From the NCBI GenBank assembly GCA_004322215.1, contig SCSM01000016.1:106059-170058 (forward strand): DNA of 64,000 bases, written 5' to 3'. The notes under the pieces are model-generated. The model saw only the letters and a program-made list of their open reading frames with translations. It did no database searches and was not told the origin of the DNA. The position numbers and the translations under genes are program-made. This document shows positions 1-10,052 of the stretch, one piece after another. This DNA is from Bacteroidota bacterium. Lineage in GTDB: Bacteria > Bacteroidota > Ignavibacteria > Kapaibacteriales > UBA2268. Numbering within the stretch: the stretch's first letter is position 1; the number at the start of each line of letters is the position of its first letter.

Positions 1-36
1 AAACAATTTATTATTATATATTTAAAAGAGTTTATT

Positions 37-1281
37 ATGAAAATTCATGAGTATCAGGCAAAGGAATTATTGAAAAAATTTAACGTTCCTGTTCTATTCA
101 GCAAAGTAGTGTTTGGAGCAGATGAAGCAGGTAAAGTTGCCTATGAAGATTTTATGCAAAAGGGTATCAACACAGTAGTAGTCAAGGCACAAGTTCACGC
201 AGGAGGTAGAGGCAAAGGCATCATGCACAATACCGAAACCAACGAACAGGTTCAACTATTCGACAAGCCGCTAAGAGGTGTGAATGTCATCCATGGAAAT
301 AACATAGCTGACAAAGTTTATCAGATTGCAAGTAATATGCTGAATAACAAGCTTGTAACAATTCAGACAGGAACTGCCGGCAGTGTCGTCAGGCGTATCC
401 TGCTCGAAGAGGGTGTCGGAATTGCAAAAGAATTTTATGCGGGAATCGTTCTCGACAGGCAGACCGGAAAAAATACAATCATGTGTTCAACCGAAGGCGG
501 AGTTGAAATCGAAAAAGTGGCAGAAGAAACACCTGAAAAAATACTTAAAGAACAGGTTGAGCCATCCCTCGGATTACAGGGATACCAGGCACGGCGTCTT
601 GGTTTTGGGCTTGGTTTAAGTGGTGAGCCATTCAAAAATTTCCTGTCTTTCATCAAGAATTTATACAAAGCTTATGAATCACTCGATTGCAGTCTGCTCG
701 AAATCAATCCACTTGTATTAACTGAAGACGGGAAGATTATCGCATTAGATGCTAAGATGAATTTCGATGATAACGCATTATTCAGGCATCCAGACTATCT
801 TGATTTGAGGGATACACACGAAGAATCACCACTCGAAGTTGAAGCATCAAAATTTGATTTGAATTACATCAAGCTCGACGGCAATGTCGGCTGTATGGTC
901 AACGGTGCCGGTCTTGCAATGTCCACTATGGATTTGATCCAGCTTTCCGGCGGCAATCCTGCAAACTTCCTGGATGTAGGCGGTGGTGCTAATCCTGATA
1001 GGATTGCAAACGCATTCAGGATAATGATGAGTGACCCGAATGTGAAAGCAGTGTTAATCAATATTTTCGGCGGAATTGTCCGTTGCGACAAAGTTGCAGA
1101 TGGAATTGTCCAGGCATTGCAAAGTGTTGATGTTCATATTCCTGTTATTGTCCGGCTCGACGGCACCAATGCCGAAGAAGGAGCTGAGACGCTGAAGAAA
1201 TCAGGAATGAAGTTCAAAGTTGCAAAGAATTTTGAAGATGCCGCTAAGAAAGTAACAGAAGTAGTTGCTAGCGTAGCTTAA
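37..1281 (+). CDS. sucC: Succinyl-CoA ligase (ADP-forming) subunit beta
   Basis: This is the beta subunit of succinyl-CoA synthetase, the TCA-cycle enzyme that interconverts succinyl-CoA and succinate with formation of ATP or GTP in the cytoplasm. The N-terminal ATP-grasp domain is shown by KAQVHAGGRGKG at residues 50-61. The C-terminal CoA-ligase domain carries NIFGGI at 342-347. At 414 residues it is slightly longer than the usual 385-400. The ATG sits just after an AT-rich leader without an obvious Shine-Dalgarno sequence. The alpha subunit (sucD) is not downstream, because a terminator hairpin and the opposing tsaD follow. The window edge is only 36 bases upstream, so an upstream partner cannot be excluded. 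The family assignment is firm. Confidence 0.97.
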   Translation: MKIHEYQAKELLKKFNVPVLFSKVVFGADEAGKVAYEDFMQKGINTVVVKAQVHAGGRGKGIMHNTETNEQVQLFDKPLRGVNVIHGNNIADKVYQIASNMLNNKLVTIQTGTAGSVVRRILLEEGVGIAKEFYAGIVLDRQTGKNTIMCSTEGGVEIEKVAEETPEKILKEQVEPSLGLQGYQARRLGFGLGLSGEPFKNFLSFIKNLYKAYESLDCSLLEINPLVLTEDGKIIALDAKMNFDDNALFRHPDYLDLRDTHEESPLEVEASKFDLNYIKLDGNVGCMVNGAGLAMSTMDLIQLSGGNPANFLDVGGGANPDRIANAFRIMMSDPNVKAVLINIFGGIVRCDKVADGIVQALQSVDVHIPVIVRLDGTNAEEGAETLKKSGMKFKVAKNFEDAAKKVTEVVASVA

Positions 1282-1311
1282 GAAATTTTAATTTTAAGTT
1301 TTTATATTTTG

Positions 1312-1342
1312 AATGGCTGTTTGAATTACTCGGACAGCCATT
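1312..1342. terminator. Bidirectional terminator between sucC and tsaD
   Basis: A 9-bp perfect stem, AATGGCTGT pairing with ACAGCCATT around a 13-base loop, lies in the short gap between the convergent sucC and tsaD genes. A T-rich tract follows on the plus strand and an A/T-rich stretch lies on the other side. It could therefore end transcription in both directions. Confidence 0.7.
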
Positions 1343-1344
1343 TC

Positions 1345-2367
1345 TTATTTCTTCCTCTTTGCTCTCAGCGAACTTGCATTTACCTTAAAAGTTAAATCCT
1401 GGTATGCATCAGGTCCGTTTTCGAGTAACCTCTTTTCAGCAATAAAGCCAATCATCGCTGCATTGTCAATACAATATTCAGGATTGAGAACGACAACTTT
1501 TATTCCTTGCAATCTTGCCATATCTGTTGCTCTCTTTCTCAAACAGGAATTAGCTGAAACTCCTCCGGCTATAATCAGATGTTTTACATTATACTCGACA
1601 GATGCATCAATGCTTTTCTTTACAAGCACATCCACAATTGCTTCCTGCACAGAAGCACAAACATCAGGTAGTTTTTCCTCAGGTAAGCCATGTGGAAATT
1701 GCTTTTCAAGAAAATATCTCACTGATGTTTTCAGTCCGCTGAAACTGAAATTGTAATTCCCGCTGTGCAGCATTGACCTGGGAAACGCAAAAGCATTTGG
1801 ATTTCCTGTTTTTGCAAGTTTGTCAATTTCAGGTCCTGCAGGATAAGGCAATCCGAGCATTGTCCCTATTTTATCGAATGCTTCACCAGATGCATCATCA
1901 ACAGTCGAACCAAGCAAAGAATATTTTGAGTAAGATTCCACTTTGAACAGTGCGGTATGTCCTCCGCTTACAACGAGAGCTATATATGGTAATACAATTG
2001 TCTCATCCTGAATATTTCCTGAATACAAATGCCCTTCGATATGATTCGTCGGAATAATAGGAATATTATATTTAATTGAAAGTCCTTTTGCAAAGTTGGA
2101 ACCTACAATCAGTGAGCCAATCAATCCGGGTTCAGTAGTAACCGCAATTGCATTCATTTCTTCAATTTTCTTTTCGGCTTTTGTCAATGCTTCCCGGGCT
2201 ACAACGCTTATGCTTTCAAGATGAGCCCTCGAGGCAAGTTCAGGAATTACTCCACCATACTTGCTATGGAAATGCTGTGATGAAATGATATTGCTCAACA
2301 CCCGTGAGTTGCTGATTACAGATGCCGCCGTTTCATCGCAGGAACTTTCTATGGCAAGTATATTCAT
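1345..2367 (-). CDS. tsaD: tRNA N6-adenosine threonylcarbamoyltransferase TsaD
   Basis: TsaD transfers the threonylcarbamoyl group from threonylcarbamoyl-AMP to A37 of ANN-decoding tRNAs, working with TsaB and TsaE. The protein opens with the diagnostic MNILAIESSCDETAAS. It carries the metal-binding HxxxH as H109 and H113 (HIEGH), and has the C-terminal CIDNAAMIG motif that supplies the last metal ligand. The length of 340 residues is normal. The gene begins one base after the purH stop on the same strand, so the two are probably co-transcribed. Nothing looks unusual. Confidence 0.97.
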   Translation of the reverse strand: MNILAIESSCDETAASVISNSRVLSNIISSQHFHSKYGGVIPELASRAHLESISVVAREALTKAEKKIEEMNAIAVTTEPGLIGSLIVGSNFAKGLSIKYNIPIIPTNHIEGHLYSGNIQDETIVLPYIALVVSGGHTALFKVESYSKYSLLGSTVDDASGEAFDKIGTMLGLPYPAGPEIDKLAKTGNPNAFAFPRSMLHSGNYNFSFSGLKTSVRYFLEKQFPHGLPEEKLPDVCASVQEAIVDVLVKKSIDASVEYNVKHLIIAGGVSANSCLRKRATDMARLQGIKVVVLNPEYCIDNAAMIGFIAEKRLLENGPDAYQDLTFKVNASSLRAKRKK

Positions 2368-2368
2368 C

Positions 2369-3922
2369 TTAGTGCCTGAAATGCCTTAAGCCAGTGAATA
2401 TCATTGCTACGTTCTTCTCATCAGCCGCTTTGATAACTTCTTCGTCTCTCACTGAACCTCCCGGCTGAATTACTGCTGTGGCTCCGGCTTCGACTGCCTC
2501 CAATAATCCGTCAGGATATGGAAAGTAAGCATCAGATGCAACTGCCGAACCTTTCAAATCAATTCCCATCATCCTGGCTTTCTCTGCCGCAATACGCGAA
2601 GAATCCACCCGTGACATCTGCCCTGCTCCGATTGCAAGTGTTCTGTCTTCGGCAGAATAAACAATGGAATTGGATTTAACATGTTTGGTAATTTTCCAGC
2701 CGAACATTAATGCTGATAATTCTTTTTCCGTCGGCTGTCTTTTTGTAGCAACTTTCATTTTCGAATCATCATATAAAAGCATGTCTGTTGACTGGACAAG
2801 GAATCCTCCTGAAACAGATTTTACCTCAAAACCTAATGATTCTTTTAGCTTTTTTAGGTCAGCAGTTATAAGTCGCCTGTCTTTTTTCTTTGTCAGAATC
2901 TGTAATGCTTCCTCAGTATATTCGGGAGCAATTAAAACTTCAGTAAATAAGCTGTGAATTGTTTCTGCGGTTTCCTTATCAACAGGTCTGTTCATTGCAA
3001 TTATCCCACCGAATGGAGCGACGGTATCAGTAGCATAAGCTTTGTGGTATGCTTCCGATAAAGTATTACCAACAGCTACACCCGAAGGATTTGTATGCTT
3101 AATTATTGCCAGTGCAGTCTCATCAAACTCAATTATCAATCGTGATGCGGCATCAATATCCAGAATATTATTATATGACAGTTCTTTACCATGAAGCTGT
3201 TTGAATATTTTGAAGAAATTGCCATAGAGCTGTGCCTTCTGATGTGGATTTTCTCCATATCTCAATGGCTGTTGTACTTTCATTCCGATTATCAGTTTTT
3301 CAGGTAATTCGATTTTATTGACTTTTCTGAAATAAGATGAAATCAGAGAATCATAATATGCAGTATGAGTGAAAACCTCTCCTGCAAGTTCCTGCCTTAC
3401 ATTAACAGGTATTGTCTTTTTATTATTTTTAAGTAAATTAATAATTTCACCGTACCATTTCGGATTTACAATAACAACAGTCCATAAATAATTCTTCGCT
3501 GCCGCCCGCAACATTGTCGGTCCGCCAATATCAATGTTCTCTATTATTTCTTCGTTAGTGCTTACTTGTTTTTCGAGTGTTTCTTCAAACGGATAAAGAT
3601 TAACAACAAGTAAATCAATTGATGTTAAATGATGTTCATCAAGTTGCTTCTGATGTTCTTCTTTATTCAGTTCGGCAAGTAAACCCGCATGTACTGCGGG
3701 ATGTAATGTCTTTACTCTGCCGTCAAGTATTTCAGGGAATCCTGTTAATTCACTTATATTCTTAACTGGAATTCCAGATTCTGACAAGAGCTTTGAAGTT
3801 CCTCCTGTAGAATATATTTCAATACCGAGTAAATTCAACTCTTTCGCAAAATCAACAATACCTGTTTTATCAGATACTGATATAATAGCTTTTTTAATAA
3901 CATAATTTTCTGGTGTAATCAT
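2369..3922 (-). CDS. purH: Bifunctional AICAR transformylase/IMP cyclohydrolase PurH
   Basis: PurH catalyses the last two steps of de novo IMP synthesis. The N-terminal MGS-like domain (about residues 1-150, with SVSDKTG near the start and the TLHPAVHAG motif) is the IMP cyclohydrolase. The remainder is the AICAR formyltransferase, with its KHTNPSG active-site motif near residue 270. The 517-residue length is typical. It is the first gene of a purH-tsaD pair. Another purine gene, purN, lies far away at 55486-56079, so purine genes are dispersed here. Confidence 0.97.
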   Translation of the reverse strand: MITPENYVIKKAIISVSDKTGIVDFAKELNLLGIEIYSTGGTSKLLSESGIPVKNISELTGFPEILDGRVKTLHPAVHAGLLAELNKEEHQKQLDEHHLTSIDLLVVNLYPFEETLEKQVSTNEEIIENIDIGGPTMLRAAAKNYLWTVVIVNPKWYGEIINLLKNNKKTIPVNVRQELAGEVFTHTAYYDSLISSYFRKVNKIELPEKLIIGMKVQQPLRYGENPHQKAQLYGNFFKIFKQLHGKELSYNNILDIDAASRLIIEFDETALAIIKHTNPSGVAVGNTLSEAYHKAYATDTVAPFGGIIAMNRPVDKETAETIHSLFTEVLIAPEYTEEALQILTKKKDRRLITADLKKLKESLGFEVKSVSGGFLVQSTDMLLYDDSKMKVATKRQPTEKELSALMFGWKITKHVKSNSIVYSAEDRTLAIGAGQMSRVDSSRIAAEKARMMGIDLKGSAVASDAYFPYPDGLLEAVEAGATAVIQPGGSVRDEEVIKAADEKNVAMIFTGLRHFRH

Positions 3923-3959
3923 TAATAATCCTGTTTTTATTTAATTAAGATGTTTATTT

Positions 3960-4709
3960 CTATGGTTTCTTCGGGGTCCCTTTATAACCTTTAATAAATG
4001 GACAATAATAAAATATATTATCAATTTTCATTCGAATAAAATACAATCCATCATCGAGGTCTTCTCCAAATGTAATCATATTTTTCCCTGATTGAAAAAC
4101 CTTATTGTATAATATTTTAGAAAAAGTTTTTTTAATATCAAAAATTTCAAATTCAATATTAGATGTTTTCTCAACAAAAAAATCAATTTCTCCCTCCTTA
4201 GTAAAGGGAATAGGAATAACATTCAGATTTTGCTGATTTGTTAATAAATCAAAAACAATATTCTTTTCAGGTTCATTGAGCATTGCAACATAGTATTTAG
4301 TGTTTTTCATCCAATCCGGTTTTCCTTCCACTGTATCAGTAACAAAAATTGTATCATTTTCTGTCACTGTGAATTCTTCAGTCGTATCAATAAAATCTTC
4401 ATTCAAAGTAATTCGAATTCTATATGGTACATTTAGTTCAATATTTTCAAATAAATAAATATTATCTGAATTTGTGTCTGGAAATGTATGCGCTGTTTTA
4501 ATTATTATCCCGTTTTTCATTAAATCTACTTTCACACCTGAAAGATAATAGTTGGGATAAAATTTTCCTAATACAACACCTGATTCATGAATTCTAAGAA
4601 GTTCAACATTGACAAAACCAATTAATTTATTATTTTGTTCCTGAATTTCAGTGTTTTCACAGGAAATGAAAAGAAAAATAACCATCAAAAAAGGTAGTAT
4701 TTTTTTCAT
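3960..4709 (-). CDS. Predicted lipoprotein with a degenerate sorting-like C-terminus
   Basis: I do not recognise a named family. From the ATG at 4709 the protein starts MKKILPFLMVIFLFISC, a lipoprotein signal ending in a lipobox Cys, so it is probably anchored to a membrane. An upstream in-frame TTG at 4727 would add six residues and spoil the signal, so I reject it. The middle looks like beta-sandwich (carboxypeptidase-regulatory or FN3-like) sequence with alternating hydrophobic strands. The end, with DDGLYFIRMKIDN, resembles the G-x-Y-F/I-x-x-x strand of T9SS sorting domains but lacks the rest of the signature. The gene stands alone between purH and folC. Its function is unknown. Confidence 0.7.
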   Translation of the reverse strand: MKKILPFLMVIFLFISCENTEIQEQNNKLIGFVNVELLRIHESGVVLGKFYPNYYLSGVKVDLMKNGIIIKTAHTFPDTNSDNIYLFENIELNVPYRIRITLNEDFIDTTEEFTVTENDTIFVTDTVEGKPDWMKNTKYYVAMLNEPEKNIVFDLLTNQQNLNVIPIPFTKEGEIDFFVEKTSNIEFEIFDIKKTFSKILYNKVFQSGKNMITFGEDLDDGLYFIRMKIDNIFYYCPFIKGYKGTPKKP

Positions 4710-4806
4710 AATATACCCCACAATCAATTATAAATTTTAATTGGATACAAAAATATAGTTAAATGACGAATTTACACTTTTATTCTTATCATATTCGGTA
4801 AATAAT

Positions 4807-6129
4807 TTATTCCTTAATCGTTTTATTTAAGAACGGCAAGAATTCCCCAAGTAGATAGAATGAACCGATTACAAGAATTGGTTGTGGTTTTGATAAAACC
4901 AATTCTGCACTTTCACGTACATTTTTTGTAATCACAATATTTTTTATTCCGGATTCAATTGCTTTTAATTTTAAATCTTCTGGTTCTGCTGCTCTTGTTA
5001 TTTCAGGTTTTGTAATAATCAACTTATAACAGATTAATTTTAAATATTTTAATACATTTACCGCATCTTTATCAGACATGAGTGCAAAAACTATATTCCA
5101 TTTCTTTTTCTCTAATCCGCAATCAATTATTGTTCCCACTGTTTGTCTTACGGAATCAGGATTATGTGCCACATCCAATACAATTGGATATTCCTTATTT
5201 ATAAGCTCAGTCCGGCAGTGAAAATTTGTATTTTTTATAATGTTTTTGAATCCATCGCAAACTGATTTTTTTGTAACCTCCATACTTCTATTAACAATTT
5301 TTATTGCTGACCAGACAGTTTTTATATTATCTATCTGATGAGAGCCGGCGAGAGCAACATTTACGCTTGGATAATGACAAACATCGGATTCCATTTTAAT
5401 ATCCATTGTCAAATCGTCTTTGTATGTAAATTCTCCGCATTTCATGGATTCATCTGCTAAAATCAGTTCACTTGCTTTAGACTTTGCCTTTTTTCTGATT
5501 ACATCATAAACTACATTGTCATTTTTTGAAACTACAACCGGTTTTGATTTTTTTATAATGCCTGCTTTTTCAAAAGCGATTTTGGCTAATGTATTCCCAA
5601 GGTATTCGGAATGGTCATAATCAACTTTTGTGATTATACTTAACATTGGAAGTAAGACGTTAGTCGAATCATAGCGTCCTCCCATTCCGGTTTCAATAAC
5701 AGCAACTTCGGTTTTCTGTTCGGCAAAATATTTGAATGCCATAGCTGTTGTGATTTCAAAAAAAGTAGCTCCTATATGCTCTGCATATGGGAGAATTTCC
5801 TCAGACAGTCCAATCAAATCTTCATCTTCTATCAACTTACCGTTAATACTTATTCTTTCATTGAATGAAACGAGATGAGGCGATGTATATAGACCGGTTC
5901 TGTATCCCTGCTCCATTAAAATTGATGCAAGCATTGAACAGACAGAACCCTTGCCGTTCGTACCTGCTACGTGAATAGAATGAAAATGTTCCTGTGGATT
6001 ATCTAAAAACGATATAAGTTTCTTTGTCCTTCCAAGTCCGGGTTTTATACCGAATCGCTGGAAAGAAAATAATTTATCGAGAATTTCTTTCTTTTTTTTA
6101 TATTTTGCTTTATTTGAACTAAGTTTCAT
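4807..6129 (-). CDS. folC: Bifunctional folylpolyglutamate/dihydrofolate synthase FolC
   Basis: FolC is a Mur-ligase-family enzyme that adds glutamate to dihydropteroate or folates using ATP. The glycine-rich P-loop GTNGKGS is at about residues 56-62 from the chosen start, preceded by the family motif FGIKPGLGR. The MGGRYDSTN segment and the C-terminal VLDVAHNPDS motif are typical. A longer reading starts at a TTG at 6159 and adds ten residues. The ATG at 6129 better matches the family N-terminus. The divergent SDR gene starts only about 70 bases away, so the two share a promoter region. Confidence 0.95.
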   Translation of the reverse strand: MKLSSNKAKYKKKKEILDKLFSFQRFGIKPGLGRTKKLISFLDNPQEHFHSIHVAGTNGKGSVCSMLASILMEQGYRTGLYTSPHLVSFNERISINGKLIEDEDLIGLSEEILPYAEHIGATFFEITTAMAFKYFAEQKTEVAVIETGMGGRYDSTNVLLPMLSIITKVDYDHSEYLGNTLAKIAFEKAGIIKKSKPVVVSKNDNVVYDVIRKKAKSKASELILADESMKCGEFTYKDDLTMDIKMESDVCHYPSVNVALAGSHQIDNIKTVWSAIKIVNRSMEVTKKSVCDGFKNIIKNTNFHCRTELINKEYPIVLDVAHNPDSVRQTVGTIIDCGLEKKKWNIVFALMSDKDAVNVLKYLKLICYKLIITKPEITRAAEPEDLKLKAIESGIKNIVITKNVRESAELVLSKPQPILVIGSFYLLGEFLPFLNKTIKE

Positions 6130-6199
6130 TCTTAGTTTATTCGTTTCATAATTATTCAATACAAACTTAATAAAATTAATATATTAATTGTTTTTTTAT

Positions 6200-6928
6200 A
6201 TGAGCAAAGTATTTAATAAAAAAGTAATATGGATAACAGGTGCAAGCCGTGGAATCGGTGCATCTATTGCATTAAAACTCGCTAAAACCGATGCAATTTT
6301 AGCTCTTAGTGCGAGAACCCTTAAATCCTTCAATAAATTAAAAAAAGAGCTGACAAATTATAAAAATGTTCATATATTACCATGTGATGTTTCTGTTCCG
6401 GAGGAAGTTCATAATGTTAATGAAAAAATTTCGGACAAATTGGGTAATGTTGATATTTTAATTAATAATGCCGGTGTGGCAAAATTCAAACCTTTTAATG
6501 AGTTTACTATTGATGATTTTTATGAAATTATTTATCCGAATCTTTTCGGAAATTTTCTGTGTTCAAAATTTGTTCTTCCTTCTATGCTGGAAAAGAAAAA
6601 AGGGATGATTATTAATATTATTTCTGTAGCTGCAGAAAAAACTTTCACCGGCTCTGCTCTTTATTCTGCATCCAAAGCTGGTGTGCTTGCTATGAGCCGC
6701 TCGATGAGAGAAGACCTAAGGGTTAAAGGAATAAAAGTAATTGATATTTTGCCCGGTGCTACAGAAACTGAATTGTGGAACGAAAAATCAAGAGATAAAT
6801 TTGGTTGGCGTATGATGAATCCTGATAATCTTGCCGGAGTTATAATTGATGTGCTGAAAAAATCTTTGAGTGATAATTTAATGATTGAGGAAGTAATTGT
6901 AAGACCACAACTGGGGGATTTGAGTTAA
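6200..6928 (+). CDS. Short-chain dehydrogenase/reductase
   Basis: This is a classical NAD(P)-dependent SDR oxidoreductase of about 242 residues. From the ATG at 6200 the Rossmann motif TGASRGIG is at 13-20, the structural NNAG at 89-92, and the catalytic S142, Y155 and K159 are all present. The substrate cannot be told from sequence. FabG-like or 3-ketoacyl/sepiapterin reductase-like roles are all possible. An in-frame TTG at 6188 adds four residues but is less likely. The stop codon is immediately followed by the ATG of the TPR gene, so this opens a long co-directional run ending at hpnD. Confidence 0.93.
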   Translation: MSKVFNKKVIWITGASRGIGASIALKLAKTDAILALSARTLKSFNKLKKELTNYKNVHILPCDVSVPEEVHNVNEKISDKLGNVDILINNAGVAKFKPFNEFTIDDFYEIIYPNLFGNFLCSKFVLPSMLEKKKGMIINIISVAAEKTFTGSALYSASKAGVLAMSRSMREDLRVKGIKVIDILPGATETELWNEKSRDKFGWRMMNPDNLAGVIIDVLKKSLSDNLMIEEVIVRPQLGDLS

Positions 6929-8158
6929 ATGAAAAGCATTTTATATTTATTTATTTTGGTAACTTTCCTGATAAATACATCTTTTTCGCAGGATGATGCA
7001 CAGTTCAATCTCGGTTTAAAGAAAATTGAAAAAGGAGAATACCAGGAAGCGGTCAAAATATTTTCAGAAGTTATTAAAAGGAAGCCACTATCATCTTATG
7101 GTTTCTATAATCGCGGCTTGGCTTATGACCGGCTTAATAAAACAGATTTGGCAATGTCCGATTATACTATCGCAATCAAACTGAATAAAAAGAACTTTGA
7201 GGCATACAACAACAGGGGTACGCTGAAAGATAAATTGGGCGATAAAACAGGAGCTTTTAAAGATTATAATACTGCTTTAAAAATCAATCCCAAGTATGCA
7301 CTTGCATACTATAACCGCGGGATTACAAAAAGTGAAAAGGGTGACAGAAAGGGTGCAATACAAGATTATGATTTATCAATTAAATATGACCCCAAATATG
7401 AAAATGCATGGTATAACCGCGGTATTGTTAAAAGCGATATGGATGATGATTCTGGTGCAATCAGCGATTATACAGAAGCTATCCGGCTGAATCCGAAATT
7501 TCGCGATGCCTATTACAATCGTGGTAATGTTAAAAGACGGATTAAGAATTTCACAGGTGCAATAGAAGATTATAATCAAGCCCTCTTAATTGATTCATTA
7601 TTTGTCAATGCTTTGAATAACAGAGGTTTGGCAAAGTATGGTTTGAAGGATGTCGATGGAGCAATCAAGGACTATACCGAAGCCATCAGTATTAAACCCG
7701 ATTATTATCTTCCTTACTGCAACAGGGGGATAATTTATTATGAACAATTGAGGGCAACAGGAACAAGCAGTGAATATATGAACGATTTTAATAAATCAAT
7801 TCAGTTAAAACCGGACTATTCAAATGGATATTATTATCGTGGTCTTGCTAAAAAGTTCCTTAAAGATTTCCAGGGTGCAATTGAAGATTTCACACAAGTA
7901 ATTAAACTTAACCCAAATTTTGCTTATGGATATTACTACAGGGGAATTGTCAATTATGAAAGGGAAAAATATGATGCTTCTATTCCCGATTTTGATACTG
8001 CTATTAAAAAATATCCCGATTATAAGGAAGCATATTATTATAGGGGTATGGCTTTTTACAATATCGGTAAAAATGACGATGCCTGCAAAGACTGGAAGAA
8101 AGCATTAGAACTTAAATATAAGGAAGCCGAATACGTGCTTCAGAGCTACTGCAAATAA
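6929..8158 (+). CDS. Secreted or periplasmic tetratricopeptide-repeat protein
   Basis: A signal peptide (about residues 1-20, ending SFSQ) is followed by some eleven TPR units of 34 residues that fill the rest of the 409-residue protein. Recurring units such as YYNRGITKSEKGDRKGAIQD and AYNNRGTLKDKLGD show the pattern. One unit near residues 275-290 has a short insertion. TPR arrays are protein-interaction scaffolds, and no catalytic domain is seen. The gene begins at the base after the SDR stop and is followed 13 bases later by uvrC. Its partner is unknown. Confidence 0.93.
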   Translation: MKSILYLFILVTFLINTSFSQDDAQFNLGLKKIEKGEYQEAVKIFSEVIKRKPLSSYGFYNRGLAYDRLNKTDLAMSDYTIAIKLNKKNFEAYNNRGTLKDKLGDKTGAFKDYNTALKINPKYALAYYNRGITKSEKGDRKGAIQDYDLSIKYDPKYENAWYNRGIVKSDMDDDSGAISDYTEAIRLNPKFRDAYYNRGNVKRRIKNFTGAIEDYNQALLIDSLFVNALNNRGLAKYGLKDVDGAIKDYTEAISIKPDYYLPYCNRGIIYYEQLRATGTSSEYMNDFNKSIQLKPDYSNGYYYRGLAKKFLKDFQGAIEDFTQVIKLNPNFAYGYYYRGIVNYEREKYDASIPDFDTAIKKYPDYKEAYYYRGMAFYNIGKNDDACKDWKKALELKYKEAEYVLQSYCK

Positions 8159-8171
8159 TTTATAATTTCAA

Positions 8172-10040
8172 ATGCAGAATGAGAATTTAAATATTGAATC
8201 ATTTATCTTGGAGTTGCAGGAAAAGGTTAAATCAATGCCGACTAATCCCGGTGTTTATCAATATAAAAACCAGGCGGGAAAAATTATTTATATTGGTAAG
8301 GCAAAGAACTTAAGAAACAGAGTCAAATCATACTTCCAGACAAAAAGACCTGTTGATGCAAAAACCAAAGTAATGATTCAGAAAATCAAAGATGTTGAAG
8401 TAATTGTTACTGATTCCGAAGCCGAAGCGTTAATTCTCGAAGATACTTTAATAAAAAAGTACAGACCAAAATATAATATCATGTTAAAAGATGATAAGTC
8501 TTATCCTTTTGTCAGGGTAACGAATGAGCCATACCCAAGAATTTTTGCTACACGAAAAGTAATAAAGGACGGCTCGAAATATTTTGGTCCATATACAGAA
8601 GTAAGACAATTGAAAAACCTTTTGAAAACTATTCGAACTTTATTTCTCATACGTAGTTGCGATTTAAATCTGACAGATGAATCTATTGCAAATAAAAAAT
8701 TCAAGCTTTGTCTTGATTACCATATAAAAAAATGCGAAGGCCCCTGCGAAGGTCTAATATCGAGGGAAAAATACAATGAAAACATACGTCAGGCAGTTCA
8801 AATCATTAATGGCAAAACGCGTGAACTGGAGCGAAAGCTTGAAAATGATATGGAAAAGCTCTCCGAACAAATGAAATTCGAGGAAGCAGCAGTTGTCCGA
8901 AATCAGTATTTAATTCTTAAGGATTACTTATCTCACCAGAAAATTGTTTCGACAGAGCTAATTGACAGGGATGTTATCGCTCTTGCCAGAATTGATGAAA
9001 GTGCCTGTATCCTGATTTTTCAAATACGTGACGGGAAACTTATTGGGAGAAGACATTATATCATTTCAAATACTCTCAATCAATCCGACGAAGAAATTAT
9101 TCAGATTGCCATCGAAAAATGGTATTTGGAAACTAATTTCATTCCCGATGAAATTCTGCTTCAGTCAGAACCCGAACAATTGGAATTCATTATTGAGTGG
9201 TTGGAAAAACTAAAAGGGAGTAAGGTTGATATACAAATACCCAAAATCGGCGAAAAGAAAAAGCTTATCAATATGGCTGTTACTAATGGAGAATTTCTTC
9301 TTCGTGAATATCATATTGCAATGTCAAAAAGAGAACAGACATTGCCAAAAATCCTTCATTCGATTCAACGAGACCTTCGGCTTAAAAGTCCTCCGCGTCG
9401 AATCGAATGTTTCGATAATTCTCACATTCAGGGTAGTGAACTCGTTTCCTCGATGGTGGTCTTTGTTGACGGAAAGCCAAAGAAATCGGATTATAGGAGA
9501 TTCAAAATCCAGACTGTTGACCATAATGATGATTTTGCTGCTATGCGTGAAGTGATTTCAAGAAGGTATGGGAAAGTAAATGATGACTATTCCGTTTTAC
9601 CGGATTTAGCTATTATTGATGGAGGCAAGGGACAGCTTTCCTCAGCAATAGAAGTGTTAAAAGATTTAGGTATTGATAATAAATTTACTGTGATCGGACT
9701 TGCAAAGCGACTCGATGAAATCTTTTTTCCGGGACAATCCGAATCCTTACAGCTTCCGAAAACATCGAGCAGTCTTAAGCTTATTCAGCAATTAAGAGAT
9801 GAAGCACACAGATTCGCGATTACATATCACCGCCTGCTCAGAAGCAAAAGAATTTTACAAACTGAATTGACAGAAATAGAAGGTATCGGGGAAAAGACTG
9901 CTCAAAAGCTGTTAGTAAAAATGAATTCGGTCGAAAACATCAGGAATGCAAAAAAAGAAGAACTTATAGCCGTTGTCGGTCCTAAAGCCGGCACACTGGT
10001 ATTTGAATACTATAACAAAGACAATATTAATCAAAATTAA
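8172..10040 (+). CDS. uvrC: Excinuclease ABC subunit C
   Basis: UvrC makes the dual incisions of nucleotide excision repair when recruited by UvrB. The protein has an N-terminal GIY-YIG nuclease domain (GVYQY at about 27 and IYIGKAKNLRNRVKSYF at about 39-55). It also has a UVR helical motif near residues 215-250 and the RNase H-like C-terminal nuclease (IECFDNSHIQG, then AIIDGGKGQL). The helix-hairpin-helix end carries EIEGIGEKTAQKLL. At 622 residues it is full length. It lies inside a co-directional run that otherwise has no repair genes. Confidence 0.97.
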   Translation: MQNENLNIESFILELQEKVKSMPTNPGVYQYKNQAGKIIYIGKAKNLRNRVKSYFQTKRPVDAKTKVMIQKIKDVEVIVTDSEAEALILEDTLIKKYRPKYNIMLKDDKSYPFVRVTNEPYPRIFATRKVIKDGSKYFGPYTEVRQLKNLLKTIRTLFLIRSCDLNLTDESIANKKFKLCLDYHIKKCEGPCEGLISREKYNENIRQAVQIINGKTRELERKLENDMEKLSEQMKFEEAAVVRNQYLILKDYLSHQKIVSTELIDRDVIALARIDESACILIFQIRDGKLIGRRHYIISNTLNQSDEEIIQIAIEKWYLETNFIPDEILLQSEPEQLEFIIEWLEKLKGSKVDIQIPKIGEKKKLINMAVTNGEFLLREYHIAMSKREQTLPKILHSIQRDLRLKSPPRRIECFDNSHIQGSELVSSMVVFVDGKPKKSDYRRFKIQTVDHNDDFAAMREVISRRYGKVNDDYSVLPDLAIIDGGKGQLSSAIEVLKDLGIDNKFTVIGLAKRLDEIFFPGQSESLQLPKTSSSLKLIQQLRDEAHRFAITYHRLLRSKRILQTELTEIEGIGEKTAQKLLVKMNSVENIRNAKKEELIAVVGPKAGTLVFEYYNKDNINQN

Positions 10041-10052
10041 ATTATACTAATT